Assembly: GCA_021848705.1 (NCBI GenBank)
Contig: JAJZTT010000009.1
Coordinates: 1-36,980 of the forward strand
DNA length: 36,980 bases
DNA from: Pseudomonadota bacterium
GTDB lineage: Bacteria; Pseudomonadota; Gammaproteobacteria; Burkholderiales; JABEVD01
Reading direction: 5' to 3'
Shown here: one piece after another, positions 7,791 to 17,154 of the stretch
Position numbering within the stretch: position 1 is the first letter of the stretch
How the letters are laid out: each line of letters begins with the position of its first letter
Notes under the pieces: generated by a model
Databases searched by the model: none
Told to the model about the DNA's origin: nothing
Seen by the model: the letters and a program-made list of their open reading frames with translations, nothing else
Position numbers and translations under genes: made by a program

Positions 7791-8789
7791 ATGGATATCA
7801 GAGGAAAGAAACTGCTGGTGATCGGCGGCGCGGGACTGATCGGGTCCCATACGGTGGATGAACTGACGAAGGAAGACGTCGAGGAAATCAGGATTTACGA
7901 CAATTTCTCCCGCGGTCGCGAGGAGAACATCGCCAATGCGCTGAAGGATCCGCGGGTCAAGATCTTCCCTCTGGGCGGGGAACTGATGCACCGCGACATC
8001 CTGAATGAGGCGATGAAGGGAGTCGACGGCGTTTTCCATTTCGCCGCGCTCTGGCTGCTGCACTGCCACGATTTTCCCCGCTCGGCATTCGAGGTGAACA
8101 TCGGCGGAACGTTCAATGTGCTGGAAGCCTGCGTCGCGCAGGGCATCAAGCGTCTGGTCTATTCCTCTTCCGCATCCGTATACGGAGATGCGGTCAGGGA
8201 ACCGATGGACGAGGATCATCCCTTCAACAACCAGAACTTCTACGGCGCCACCAAGATCGCCGGAGAGGCGATGGCGCGTGCCTTTTATTACCGCTACAAG
8301 CTGCCCACCGTGGGACTTCGCTACATGAACGTCTACGGCCCGAGGCAGGATTATCATGGCGCCTACATCGCCGTGATCATGAAGATGCTCGATGCGATCG
8401 ACCGGGGGGAGAGTCCGACCATCATGGGAGACGGAAGCGAGGCGTTCGATTTCGTCGCAGTGGAAGATTGCGGCAAGGCAAACGTCTGCGCAATGAAGGC
8501 CGACACCGCAGACCGTTTCTACAATGTGGGAACCGGAAAGCGCACTTCGCTCAAGGAACTCGCGGAGATGCTGATCGAACTGACCGGATGCGACAAGCCG
8601 ATCAAGTATGCGCCGCGCAGCCAGGCAACGCTGGTCCGCAACCGCATCGGCTGCCCGAAGCGCGCCAGCGCGGAAATCGGCTTCACCGCCGGAATCGACC
8701 TGATGGAAGGATTGAAGCGTCTGATCGAATGGCGTGCCAACCACAAGGCGGAAGTCGAGATGCGCCGTCGCGACGTGGGACTTGCCTGA
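7791..8789 (+). CDS. NAD-dependent sugar epimerase/dehydratase (extended SDR)
   Basis: This is an extended short-chain dehydrogenase of 332 residues acting on a nucleotide sugar. It has the NAD-binding LLVIGGAGLIGSH (about 8-20), the catalytic Ser segment YSSSASVYGD, the YxxxK motif in FYGATKIAGEA, and YMNVYGPRQD near the substrate site. A GGAG ribosome-binding site lies just before the ATG; this is one of the few places in the operon with a real gap (18 bases). It overlaps the downstream aminotransferase by one base, so the pair probably convert one NDP-sugar through a keto intermediate. The exact substrate cannot be told from sequence alone. Confidence 0.85.
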   Translation: MDIRGKKLLVIGGAGLIGSHTVDELTKEDVEEIRIYDNFSRGREENIANALKDPRVKIFPLGGELMHRDILNEAMKGVDGVFHFAALWLLHCHDFPRSAFEVNIGGTFNVLEACVAQGIKRLVYSSSASVYGDAVREPMDEDHPFNNQNFYGATKIAGEAMARAFYYRYKLPTVGLRYMNVYGPRQDYHGAYIAVIMKMLDAIDRGESPTIMGDGSEAFDFVAVEDCGKANVCAMKADTADRFYNVGTGKRTSLKELAEMLIELTGCDKPIKYAPRSQATLVRNRIGCPKRASAEIGFTAGIDLMEGLKRLIEWRANHKAEVEMRRRDVGLA

Positions 8790-9934
8790 TGAGCGAAATT
8801 CGCAAGATCGCAATCTCCCTCCCCTTGACCGGGGAAGAGGAATGGCAGGCGTGTCGCGAGCCGCTCATGTCCGGATGGCTCACCCAGGGGCCGAAAGTGG
8901 CCGCCTTCGAGAAGGCTTTCGCTGCGCGCCATGAAGCGCGTCATGCGCTGGCTGCGACGAGTTGCACGACCGCGCTGCATCTCATTCTGGCCGCGATGGA
9001 GATCGGTCCCGGAGACGAAGTGATCGTTCCCGCCTTCACCTGGGTGGCGACTGCGAACGTCGTTCTTTATTGCGGCGCAACCCCGGTCTTCGTCGATGTC
9101 GAGCGGAATACCTGCAATCTCGATCCTGCAGACCTTGCAGCCAGGATCACGCCGAAGACTCGCGCCATCATCGCGGTGCACCTTTTCGGGCTTTGCGCAG
9201 ACATCGACGCGATCAGGAAGATCGCGCCCGACATCCCGATCATCGAGGATGCCGCCTGCGCGGCGGGAAGCGCCTACAAGGGAAAGCCTGCGGGGACGCT
9301 CGGGCTTGCCGCTGCATTTTCCTTTCATCCCAGGAAATCGATCACCACCGGCGAAGGCGGGATGGTGACGACCAACGACGATGCGCTCGCGGCGAAGATC
9401 GACATGCTGCGCAACCACGGCGCATCGATATCCGAAGAGCAGCGTCACAACGGACCGAGGCCCTATCTGCTCGCCGAATTCAACCTGCTCGGATACAACT
9501 ACAGGATGACCGACCTGCAGGGCGCGGTGGGACTCGTCCAGCTCGGAAAGCTTGATCAGTTCATCGACGAGCGCCAGAAATGGGCGGATTATTATCGTGA
9601 AGCGCTTTCCGGAATCGAGTGGTTGCGTTGCCCCGAGATTCCCGAAGGATACCGGACAGGGTGGCAGGCCTATGTCTGCTACCTCGACGAATCGAAGGCG
9701 CCGATGACGCGCAACCAGATCATGGAGCACCTACAGGAAAAGGGAATCAGCACCCGTCCCGGAACCCATGCGGTGCACATGCTGGGTCTGTATCGCGACA
9801 GGCTGGGATGCCGGCCCGACGATTTTCCGGGGGCGCGCGACTGTGACCGGTACACCATGGCGATTCCGCTGCACAACAGGATGGTCGCGGAAGATTACGC
9901 CTACGTGGTCGAAACACTGAAGGCGATCGGCTGA
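8789..9934 (+). CDS. DegT/DnrJ/EryC1/StrS sugar aminotransferase
   Basis: This 381-residue PLP-dependent aminotransferase is a second, clearly distinct DegT protein from wbpE. It shows ALAATSCTTALHLILAAMEI, IVPAFTWVATANVVLYCGAT, IIEDAACAAGSAYKGK and the PLP-lysine segment FSFHPRKSITTGEGG, which is closer to perosamine- or PseC-like 4-keto sugar aminotransferases than to WbpE. It probably aminates a keto sugar made by the preceding SDR or by the dehydratase far downstream. The ATG shares its A with the SDR stop (TGATG), implying coupled translation; the longer upstream reading frame lies inside the SDR gene and was rejected. Confidence 0.88.
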   Translation: MSEIRKIAISLPLTGEEEWQACREPLMSGWLTQGPKVAAFEKAFAARHEARHALAATSCTTALHLILAAMEIGPGDEVIVPAFTWVATANVVLYCGATPVFVDVERNTCNLDPADLAARITPKTRAIIAVHLFGLCADIDAIRKIAPDIPIIEDAACAAGSAYKGKPAGTLGLAAAFSFHPRKSITTGEGGMVTTNDDALAAKIDMLRNHGASISEEQRHNGPRPYLLAEFNLLGYNYRMTDLQGAVGLVQLGKLDQFIDERQKWADYYREALSGIEWLRCPEIPEGYRTGWQAYVCYLDESKAPMTRNQIMEHLQEKGISTRPGTHAVHMLGLYRDRLGCRPDDFPGARDCDRYTMAIPLHNRMVAEDYAYVVETLKAIG

Positions 9935-9936
9935 AG

Positions 9937-11802
9937 ATGTGCGGGATCGCAGGCATATTCAATCTCGACGGGCAGCCCGCTTCCGCGGTGAGTCTGCGCC
10001 ACATGACCGACGCCATCGCCCATCGGGGGCCTGACGGCGAAGGCTCCTATGTGGACGGGTATCTCGCCCTCGGGCACCGGCGCCTCGCGATCATCGATCT
10101 TTCTCCTGCAGGTCACCAGCCCATGGTGTCCCGCAGCGGCAGATTCATTCTCACCTACAATGGCGAGATCTACAATTTCCAGGAAATCCGCGCAGAACTG
10201 GAAAGAAGGGGGCATCTTTTCGTCTCCAGAACCGATTCCGAAGTGGTGTTGAATGCCTATGCCGAATGGGGCGCCGAATGCGTGAGCCGCTTCAACGGCA
10301 TGTTCGCATTCGCGGTGTGGGACAGGCAGGAGAAAAAACTTTTCCTCGCGCGCGACCGGTACGGAATCAAGCCGCTCTATTACAGTTTCCAGGGAAAAAC
10401 CTTTCTTTTCGGTTCCGAGCAGAAGGCGATCCTCGCGCATCCGGAAGCGAAGCGGAATATCGACCTCGAGGCATTGCTGGAATATTTCACATTCCAGAAC
10501 ATTTTCACCGACAGGACGCTCCTGAAGGAAATCAGGCTGCTGCCTGCCGGTTGCCATGCGACCCTTTCGCCCGGGGGAAAATCGCTTGCCGTCACCCGCT
10601 ACTGGGATTACAACTTCGTCGAGCCGGAAAATCCGGCATCCGACGAGGAATACCGGGAAGAGCTCGACAGGCTTTTCAGGCAGGCCATCAACCGTCAGCT
10701 CGTCACCGACGTTGAGCTCGGCTCCTACCTTTCCGGAGGGATGGACTCGGGGTCGATCACAGCGATCGCAGCGTCCCAGCTTCCCTACATCAAGACCTTC
10801 ACTTGCGGATTCGATCTCAATTCCGCTTCAGGAATCGAGCTCGGCTTCGACGAGCGCAGTCGCGCCGAATACATGTCCTATCTCTTCAAGACCGAGCATT
10901 ACGAGATGGTTCTGAAGGCGGGAGACATGGAAAGGGTGTTGCCGAAGCTCGCATGGCACCTGGAGGAGCCCAGGGTCGGTCAGAGTTATCCCAACTATTA
11001 CGCTGCACAGCTTGCCTCCAAGTTCGTCAAGGTGGTTCTTTCCGGAGCGGGCGGGGACGAGCTTTTCGGCGGCTATCCATGGCGGTATTACCGCGCGGTG
11101 GTGAACGACGATTTCGAGCACTACATCGACAAGTATTACAATTTCTGGCAGCGCCTCATTCCGAACAAACAGATCCACGAGGTGTTCAGGCCGGTGTGGC
11201 CGGAAGTGAGCCATGTCTGGACGAGAGACATCTTCAGGGACGTTTTTCAAAGTCATGCTCCGACGCTCACGAGGCCGGAGGACTACGTCAACCATTCACT
11301 CTATTTCGAGGCGAAGACCTTCCTGCACGGTCTGCTCGTGGTGGAAGACAAGCTCAGCATGGCGCATTCGCTGGAGTCCAGGGTTCCCTTCCTCGACAAC
11401 GATCTCGTGGATTTCTCGATGAAGGTTCCGGTCAGGCTGAAGCTCGACAATCTGCACAACGTGGTGCGGATCAACGAGAACGAGCCCGGGCTCAAGACCA
11501 ACAAGTATTTTGAAAAGAACCGGGACGGAAAGCGCCTGCTTCGGGACGCGATGAAGAAATACATTCCCGACGAAATCACCGGGGCGGAAAAACAGGGATT
11601 CTCCGCTCCGGACGCGTCCTGGTTCAAGGGGGAGAGCATCGATTATGTCAGGCAGACCCTTTTCAATTCCAATGCGAAGATCTATTCCTATCTCGACCGC
11701 GAATCGGTGCAGGGCCTGGTGAACGAGCATCTGGAAGGAAAGCAGAACCGCAGGCTGTTTATCTGGTCGCTGCTCAATGTAGAAACCTGGCTTTCCCGGT
11801 AG
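9937..11802 (+). CDS. asnB: Asparagine synthase-type amidotransferase (copy 1)
   Basis: The 621-residue protein begins MCGIAGIF, so Cys2 is the glutaminase nucleophile once Met is removed. The class II glutaminase domain (about 1-200) has HRGPDGEG, LGHRRLAIIDLS and YNGEIYN. The synthetase domain carries the ATP-binding loop SYLSGGMDSGSITAI (about 265-280) and LSGAGGDELFGGY. AsnB makes asparagine from aspartate and glutamine, but homologues in O-antigen operons convert uronic acid carboxyls to uronamides. Given the wbpB/D/E genes upstream, sugar amidation is the likelier role, although this is inference. A second, divergent copy lies downstream. Confidence 0.9.
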   Translation: MCGIAGIFNLDGQPASAVSLRHMTDAIAHRGPDGEGSYVDGYLALGHRRLAIIDLSPAGHQPMVSRSGRFILTYNGEIYNFQEIRAELERRGHLFVSRTDSEVVLNAYAEWGAECVSRFNGMFAFAVWDRQEKKLFLARDRYGIKPLYYSFQGKTFLFGSEQKAILAHPEAKRNIDLEALLEYFTFQNIFTDRTLLKEIRLLPAGCHATLSPGGKSLAVTRYWDYNFVEPENPASDEEYREELDRLFRQAINRQLVTDVELGSYLSGGMDSGSITAIAASQLPYIKTFTCGFDLNSASGIELGFDERSRAEYMSYLFKTEHYEMVLKAGDMERVLPKLAWHLEEPRVGQSYPNYYAAQLASKFVKVVLSGAGGDELFGGYPWRYYRAVVNDDFEHYIDKYYNFWQRLIPNKQIHEVFRPVWPEVSHVWTRDIFRDVFQSHAPTLTRPEDYVNHSLYFEAKTFLHGLLVVEDKLSMAHSLESRVPFLDNDLVDFSMKVPVRLKLDNLHNVVRINENEPGLKTNKYFEKNRDGKRLLRDAMKKYIPDEITGAEKQGFSAPDASWFKGESIDYVRQTLFNSNAKIYSYLDRESVQGLVNEHLEGKQNRRLFIWSLLNVETWLSR

Positions 11803-11824
11803 CGTTTTGCCAAGGCGGACAGGG

Positions 11825-12535
11825 ATGATTGGCATTCTATCCGATGCGCATGGAAATGGCCCTGCCTTCAGCCTCGCAATCGATATTTTGCGAAAATGCG
11901 GGGCCGACAGATTCGTGTTTCTGGGGGATGCGGTGGGATACATTCCATCCGGTTCGGTCGTCGAATCGATTCAGGAATTGGGCAATTCAATCGAATGCAT
12001 TCGCGGCAACCATGAAGAAATCATGCTGGGCGGAAACTTCGATTCGGCGCGCGAACCAATCTACCAGCATGAGAAAACGCTGGCGAGTCTGACAGAATCC
12101 CAACTGGCGCTCGTGGACAAATGGCCGGCACAGCTGGTTCGGGAATTCGCGGCAGGATCCGCGCTGTTCGTGCATGGCAGTCCGCTGGATCCGACCTGCG
12201 ACTACGTGTATCCCGATACGGACCTGTCCATGTTCGACGTCAGCCACGATTTCGTTTTCATGGGACACAGCCATTATCCCTTCGTCAGAAGGCAGGGGAG
12301 GACATGCTACGTGAATGTGGGAAGTTGCGGCATGCCTCGTGATGACGGGCGGTTTGGTGCGGCAGCAACATTCGAACCAGAAAGCGGAAAAATATGCCTG
12401 ATCAGGTTCGATATCCGGGAGGCTACAAAAGAGGCGTTCGAAAGCCCTCAATCGATTCATGGGTCGGTAAAAGCGGTTTATGAACGCAGAAGCGATGTTC
12501 CATTTGGCGAAATGGTAAATTGGGAAAAGACATGA
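11825..12535 (+). CDS. Calcineurin-like metallophosphoesterase
   Basis: The 236-residue protein has all metal-ligand motifs of a small metallophosphoesterase in order: GILSDAHGNG near the N-terminus, FLGDAVGY, IRGNHEE, FVHGSPLDP and MGHSHYPF. These bind two metal ions and hydrolyse phosphomono- or diesters. No signal peptide is visible, so it is probably cytoplasmic. The ATG is preceded by AAGGCGG at a suitable distance and places the first motif at the usual position; an in-frame TTG six codons upstream is less likely. Such an enzyme is unusual inside a glycan operon. It overlaps the ATP-grasp gene by four bases, so the two may work in sequence. The substrate is unknown. Confidence 0.85.
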   Translation: MIGILSDAHGNGPAFSLAIDILRKCGADRFVFLGDAVGYIPSGSVVESIQELGNSIECIRGNHEEIMLGGNFDSAREPIYQHEKTLASLTESQLALVDKWPAQLVREFAAGSALFVHGSPLDPTCDYVYPDTDLSMFDVSHDFVFMGHSHYPFVRRQGRTCYVNVGSCGMPRDDGRFGAAATFEPESGKICLIRFDIREATKEAFESPQSIHGSVKAVYERRSDVPFGEMVNWEKT

Positions 12536-13608
12536 AGCATGAAAGGATGCCGGTCCTCGTGACCGCGATCGGTGGTGGCGGTCATGGAGAACAGATACTC
12601 AAGGCGCTGCGCCTTGCCGGTGAGGGAAAATATTACATCGTAGGTGCGGATGCAAATCCGGCCAGCCCGCAGTTTTCCATGGTCGATGCGCGGGCATCGC
12701 TGCCGCTGGCGAACGATCCTTCCTACATGGATGCACTTCTGACGCTTTGCCGCAAGCATGGGGTCAGGGCGCTGTTTCACGGTTGCGAACCGGAATTGAA
12801 GCAATTTGCCAGGAATCGCGCTGCGATCGAAAGCGAAGGCATATTCCTGCCGATCAACCCGACCAAGGTGATCGACATGTGCATGAACAAGGAATCCACC
12901 AACCGCGAGCTGGCGGCGCTTGGTTTCGAATCCCCGCGCTTCGCCCATGTCTCGACCAAGGATGAACTGAAGGAAATCGACTGGTTTCCCGTCGTGGTGA
13001 AACCGTCGGTAGGGGGCGGGGGATCGGCGAATGTATACATCGCGCAGAATATGACGGAGCTTCTGGGACTGGCTGATTATCTCGGTCTTGAAACGATGGA
13101 AAACAATTTCCTCATTCAGGAATATGTGGGCACTCCGGAATGCGAATACACGGTCGGGGTATTGCATGACATGGATGGAAATTATCTTAACTCGATCGCC
13201 GTAAGAAGGCTTCTTTCGGGGGGGCTGAATATCCGCATGTCCGTGCCGAACAGGACGGGACGAGCAGAATTTGGCCAGAAACTGGTGATCAGTTCCGGGG
13301 TCAGCCATGGTTACGTCGGCAGATTCAGTGAGGTGACCGAGCAGTGCAAGGAAATTGCGAAGGCCATCGGGGCAAAGGGGCCCGTGAACATACAATGCCG
13401 CTTCGTCGAAGGGAAAGTGTATGTTTTTGAAATCAATCCCAGATTCTCCGGAACGACATCGCTTCGGGCCATGGTGGGATATAACGAACCGGACGTCCTG
13501 GTAAGAAAACACCTGTTTGGCGAAAACATAAAGACTGATTTCGACTACGAAGAGGCTCTCATTCTGAGAAGCTTGGTTGAGAACCGGGTGGGCGGGGTTG
13601 CTCCTTGA
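12532..13608 (+). CDS. ATP-grasp domain ligase, carbamoyl-phosphate-synthase-like
   Basis: This 358-residue ATP-grasp protein has a preATP-grasp Rossmann-like region (VLVTAIGGGGHGEQIL), a central ATP-binding lobe with PVVVKPSVGGGGSANVYI (about 153-170), and the C-terminal metal site FEINPRFSGTTSL with conserved Glu and Asn. ATP-grasp ligases join a carboxylate to an amine or similar nucleophile through an acyl-phosphate. Its likely role here is attaching an amino acid or carboxylate to a sugar, or making its precursor; the substrate cannot be read from sequence. The ATG overlaps the metallophosphoesterase stop (ATGA). Homologues in glycan clusters are often annotated only as carbamoyl-phosphate synthase-like. 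Confidence 0.85.
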   Translation: MKHERMPVLVTAIGGGGHGEQILKALRLAGEGKYYIVGADANPASPQFSMVDARASLPLANDPSYMDALLTLCRKHGVRALFHGCEPELKQFARNRAAIESEGIFLPINPTKVIDMCMNKESTNRELAALGFESPRFAHVSTKDELKEIDWFPVVVKPSVGGGGSANVYIAQNMTELLGLADYLGLETMENNFLIQEYVGTPECEYTVGVLHDMDGNYLNSIAVRRLLSGGLNIRMSVPNRTGRAEFGQKLVISSGVSHGYVGRFSEVTEQCKEIAKAIGAKGPVNIQCRFVEGKVYVFEINPRFSGTTSLRAMVGYNEPDVLVRKHLFGENIKTDFDYEEALILRSLVENRVGGVAP

Positions 13609-14450
13609 TTCTTCTGACTGGCGCATCGGGAGTAATTGGCAGGGCCGTGCGGGATGAGTTGCGTTCTGCAGGAATGGACGTGTTGACGGTGGGCCGCAGT
13701 CCGGAAAATGATATCGTCGCCGATCTTGCGGGAATGAGCGTCGATCGGCTCAAATATGGCGTCGATCGTCTTGACGCAATCGTGCACTGCGCCGCAGCTG
13801 TGCCTGGATCGTCTGTTCAGAATGACGATGCAGAATCGGCCGGCCTTACCGAGATCATGGACCACAACGTGCTGTCTCTGGCTGAACAGAATGAATGCGA
13901 TGTCGTCTATTTGTCGGGATGCAGCCTGTATCATAGAAGCGAGCCACGCTTTCTGGAAGAGTCCGATCTGCTGAATCATGATCTGAAATCGCATTATCTG
14001 CGAGCAAAACTGAAGGGTGACCTTGCATTTTGCGGCTACAGGAGAGGAACCGTGGTACGGGTTTCGACGCCTGTTGGAGTAGGAATTTCCCCGAAATCCG
14101 CACTTGGGCTATTTATCGCGCTCGCGCGTGAGAACAGGGAGATCAAGGTTTACGGGCATGGAAAAAGGGAGCAGGACTACATAGACGTCAGGGATGTCGC
14201 AACCCTCGTTCGCAAATGCATACAGAATCCGCAATACGGAGCGGTCAATGCCGCATCGGGCAAATTTGTCACGATGGCAGACCTCGCAAGTCTGGTCTGC
14301 AAAATGATCGGCAGGGGAAGCGTCAAGCTGTCCGATGTCGAAGATCCGAACGCGGGAATTTACTCCAGGTACAGCATCCAGAGAGCAAAAAAATGCTTCG
14401 ACTGGATACCGTCAATACAACTGCCGGAATCCGTGGGATCCATCATCTAA
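13605..14450 (+). CDS. NAD-dependent epimerase/dehydratase (SDR)
   Basis: The 281-residue extended SDR starts straight into its NAD-binding motif (MILLTGASGVIGRAV), then shows VYLSGCSLYH, a YxxxK motif within SHYLRAKLKGD and the late family segment DYIDVRDVATLV. It probably reduces or epimerises a nucleotide sugar. The start codon is TTG, overlapping the ATP-grasp stop as TTGA; no closer ATG would preserve the nucleotide-binding loop. It is a divergent member of the family, so no reaction is assigned. It sits between an ATP-grasp ligase and a methyltransferase in the decoration module. Confidence 0.8.
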   Translation: MILLTGASGVIGRAVRDELRSAGMDVLTVGRSPENDIVADLAGMSVDRLKYGVDRLDAIVHCAAAVPGSSVQNDDAESAGLTEIMDHNVLSLAEQNECDVVYLSGCSLYHRSEPRFLEESDLLNHDLKSHYLRAKLKGDLAFCGYRRGTVVRVSTPVGVGISPKSALGLFIALARENREIKVYGHGKREQDYIDVRDVATLVRKCIQNPQYGAVNAASGKFVTMADLASLVCKMIGRGSVKLSDVEDPNAGIYSRYSIQRAKKCFDWIPSIQLPESVGSII

Positions 14451-14453
14451 TTC

Positions 14454-15608
14454 ATGGCAAGGACAACGATGTTAAGGCATGCGCTTACCATAAATGATCT
14501 GCCGCTTTTTGTTGAAGTTTCAAAGCGGCCGAATAATCCTGGAAATCTGCCGGACGTGTTCCCGTTTCACCTCGGGATCGAAGACAGCACCTGTTCCATC
14601 AGGCAAATCGGGACGCCGGAACTGACCGCGCTTCTGGGAGAGGTGTACGAATATGGAAGCACCGTGGGCAATGCAATGGATGATTCCGGGGCCGGCCGGA
14701 ATTATGCCGAGGATTTCCTGACATTTGTAAATGAAAGCATTCCACAGGCGAGCAGGGTGCTGGAGATTGGTGCGGGAAGAGGATATCTGGTCAAAAGAAT
14801 GATCGAATCCGGGCATCGCGTGGATGCATTGGAGCCTGGAAAAGCGCAAAGCGGATTCTGGAAGAAATACGGCGTTTCGATCATTCCCGAGATGTTCCCT
14901 TCCGAAAAGGCTCCCGGCCCGTATGATGCCATCGTATTTTATGGCGTCCTCGAGCATATTTCGGAGCTGGACAGCTTCCTTTCCGAAGTTCGCAGTCATC
15001 TGGCCGAGGGCGGGAGGGCCGTTCTGTCCGTTCCGGACAGCAGCATTGAACTGGAGAACGGAGATCCTTCCATCCTGCTCCATGAGCACTTCCAGTATTT
15101 TAGTCAGTCCTCCCTGACGAGGGTACTGAACGCGAACGGGTTACGCGTCGCATCGATGCGCAATTCCGGATTCGGAAGATGCATCTACGCTTCGGTTGTT
15201 CAGGATGATGGCGTTGCCATGTCGCCGGTCGATGGCAGGGAGAGGGAGACTATCGAGATCTATCCTCTTAGGGTAATCGCCGCACGTGAAAGCGTCGGCA
15301 TTCTGGTGGACAAGGTGCAACGAGAAAACAGAACGTTGGGGATCTATTGTCCGGGAAGGGCACTTTCCCTGCTTCCCATGTCCATGACGTACAGATTCTT
15401 CGACGATGCCCCGGAGTTTCTGGGATGCTATTATCCGCCATATGGCGCCTCGATCGAGGACAGGGCAATGCTGGCAAGCAACCCGACGGATGAACTATGG
15501 ATAATGTCCAGGACTTTTGGAGACAAACTGAAGGAACAGATCGTTTCGCTCGGGTTGAGCATGAAAGTAAGAACCATGGATGAAATTCTGGGAAAATCTG
15601 GATCATGA
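14454..15608 (+). CDS. Class I SAM-dependent methyltransferase with extra C-terminal domain
   Basis: The 384-residue protein has a SAM-binding core starting with SRVLEIGAGRGYLVKRM (about 100-116), then AIVFYGVLEHI (motif for the later strand) and GGRAVLSVPDS. A C-terminal region of about 130 residues (from ESVGILVDKVQRENRTLGIY) resembles the second Rossmann-like domain of sugar C-methyltransferases. The N-terminal zinc-binding Cys cluster usual in that group is not visible. It likely methylates a sugar of the repeat unit, though C- versus O-methylation is undecided. It follows the SDR after 3 bases and overlaps the next gene by ATGA. Confidence 0.78.
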   Translation: MARTTMLRHALTINDLPLFVEVSKRPNNPGNLPDVFPFHLGIEDSTCSIRQIGTPELTALLGEVYEYGSTVGNAMDDSGAGRNYAEDFLTFVNESIPQASRVLEIGAGRGYLVKRMIESGHRVDALEPGKAQSGFWKKYGVSIIPEMFPSEKAPGPYDAIVFYGVLEHISELDSFLSEVRSHLAEGGRAVLSVPDSSIELENGDPSILLHEHFQYFSQSSLTRVLNANGLRVASMRNSGFGRCIYASVVQDDGVAMSPVDGRERETIEIYPLRVIAARESVGILVDKVQRENRTLGIYCPGRALSLLPMSMTYRFFDDAPEFLGCYYPPYGASIEDRAMLASNPTDELWIMSRTFGDKLKEQIVSLGLSMKVRTMDEILGKSGS

Positions 15609-16372
15609 ATCCCGGGACTTACCGTTCGGTTTCTGATCCGGGGCAGGACCGGATCTTTATCACCTTTGATATCGACTGGGCTAGCGATCCGGTATTTGCG
15701 GATACGATCGACCTGGTCGAGGGGCATGGCATTCCAGCCACATGGTTTGTTACACACGAAACCGGCTTGCTGGGCAGACTGGAAAGAAATCCCGTGTTCG
15801 AAATCGGGATTCACCCCAACTTCAACGAAATGTTCGAGGGTCGGTCCGAAGAAGGCGGAATGCAGGGCTTGTTGACCAGATACAGGGAACTGGCTCCTTC
15901 TGCCGTCAGCATCCGGTGTCACTCCCTCGCCCAGAACAACAAAATGCTGGATATTTTCATCCGGCTTGGATTCACGCATGATGTAAATCTGTTCATCCCC
16001 GCCCAGAGCAAAATGGAGTTGCAGCCATTTACAAGCTGGGGTGGCCTGATCAGGGTTCCCTATTTCTGGGAAGAAGATGTGCATTGCCTTTTCCTGGAGG
16101 AGGGGAGGGAAAACGACTGGAATCCTGCCAGATTTCTGGATGCGCCCGGTTTGAAGATATTCAATTTCCACCCCATCCATGTGTTCCTGAACACAGAGCA
16201 TCTTTCGCGATATGACAGGACTCGTGCTTACCATAGAGATCGGGAAGCGCTGATCGGTCACAGGAATCCGGATCCGGCCGGTGGAACCCGGTATTTCCTG
16301 GAAACGCTGATTACGGAGGCGAAGAAAAGAAACATGGATTTCGGACTGATCCGGGAAATCGCCGTCGCTTAA
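15605..16372 (+). CDS. Polysaccharide deacetylase-like protein (degenerate CE4), copy 1
   Basis: The 255-residue protein resembles NodB-fold (CE4) deacetylases. It has FITFDIDWASDPVF near residue 18-31, an Asp-x-Asp in place of the usual DDG-type motif, then EIGIHPNFNE, SIRCHSLAQNN and FNFHPIHVF. The standard H-S/T-x-x-H metal motif is reduced to a single His in HPNF, so metal binding may differ or be lost. Such proteins appear in glycan operons and may deacetylate sugars or act on another bond. There is no signal peptide, which suggests cytoplasmic action on a precursor. Start overlaps the preceding stop. Confidence 0.72.
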   Translation: MNPGTYRSVSDPGQDRIFITFDIDWASDPVFADTIDLVEGHGIPATWFVTHETGLLGRLERNPVFEIGIHPNFNEMFEGRSEEGGMQGLLTRYRELAPSAVSIRCHSLAQNNKMLDIFIRLGFTHDVNLFIPAQSKMELQPFTSWGGLIRVPYFWEEDVHCLFLEEGRENDWNPARFLDAPGLKIFNFHPIHVFLNTEHLSRYDRTRAYHRDREALIGHRNPDPAGGTRYFLETLITEAKKRNMDFGLIREIAVA

Positions 16373-16374
16373 CC

Positions 16375-17154
16375 ATGGAAAGAACATTGGATCATACGCT
16401 GGGCAACATGCTCCGAAACGAAATCGACTGGGATGCGTTCGACCTCACGCCCAACACCAAGGCGTTCCTGAAGAGGGTTTATGCATCCGGTCTGGAAAAA
16501 TACGAAAAGAGACTGACCTCTCTGGGGTTTCCCGGAGGGGAACGCGCGCTGGATGCGGGTTGCGGACTCGGGCAATGGTCCGTGGTGTTGAGCGGAATGT
16601 GCAAGGAGGTCAGTGGCATCGACGTTTCGGAGGAGCGTGTCACCGCCTGCACCGCCATTGCGGATGCACTGAAAATCGGCAACACGCAATTTGTGTCCGG
16701 GCCGCTCGAAAAGCTTCCCTATCCGGATGCGCATTTCGACCGCCTGATCTGTTACAGCGTGCTTTATGTGACGGATTATGAAAAGTCCATCGAGGAATTT
16801 GCGCGGGTCACCAGGGCGGGCGGTCTCGTCTACATCAGCACGAACGGAATCGGCCGTTATCTCTTCGACGTGGTGAAGCGCCCCAACCCAGCCCCGGACT
16901 TCGATCCGAGGATATATGGATTGAAAACGTTATGGAACTCCGTGATTGGCAGGCGTAGCGGCCTGTCTTCGAAAAATGGAGCGGTGGCCATGTACATATC
17001 GAGGACCCGTGGGCTTCTTGAGAAAAATGGATTTGAAATAGTGAAGAGCGGAGCGGAAGGGAGTCTTGGTGAAGGAAGCGCGCCTTTTCAGCCGGGGCGT
17101 TATTTCGGTTTTACCGGCGCATTCGACATCCTTGCGCGGAAAAGGGAATCATGA
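16375..17154 (+). CDS. Class I SAM-dependent methyltransferase
   Basis: This 259-residue methyltransferase has the SAM-binding motif RALDAGCGLGQWSVVL (about 57-72), then VSGIDVSEERV, LEKLPYPDAHFDRLIC and the post-motif segment ARVTRAGGLVYIS. The pattern is that of the broad UbiE/Methyltransf_11 group, so substrate class is not revealed. It lies between the two deacetylase-like genes, two bases after the first and overlapping the second by ATGA, which suggests a shared sugar or carboxylate substrate in this module. Confidence 0.82.
   Translation: MERTLDHTLGNMLRNEIDWDAFDLTPNTKAFLKRVYASGLEKYEKRLTSLGFPGGERALDAGCGLGQWSVVLSGMCKEVSGIDVSEERVTACTAIADALKIGNTQFVSGPLEKLPYPDAHFDRLICYSVLYVTDYEKSIEEFARVTRAGGLVYISTNGIGRYLFDVVKRPNPAPDFDPRIYGLKTLWNSVIGRRSGLSSKNGAVAMYISRTRGLLEKNGFEIVKSGAEGSLGEGSAPFQPGRYFGFTGAFDILARKRES

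Noticed and set aside
6453-8813. 786-codon open frame on the minus strand
   Set aside because: It lies antisense to wbpE, the oxidase and the SDR, all of which have strong family motifs; long antisense frames are common with this codon usage.
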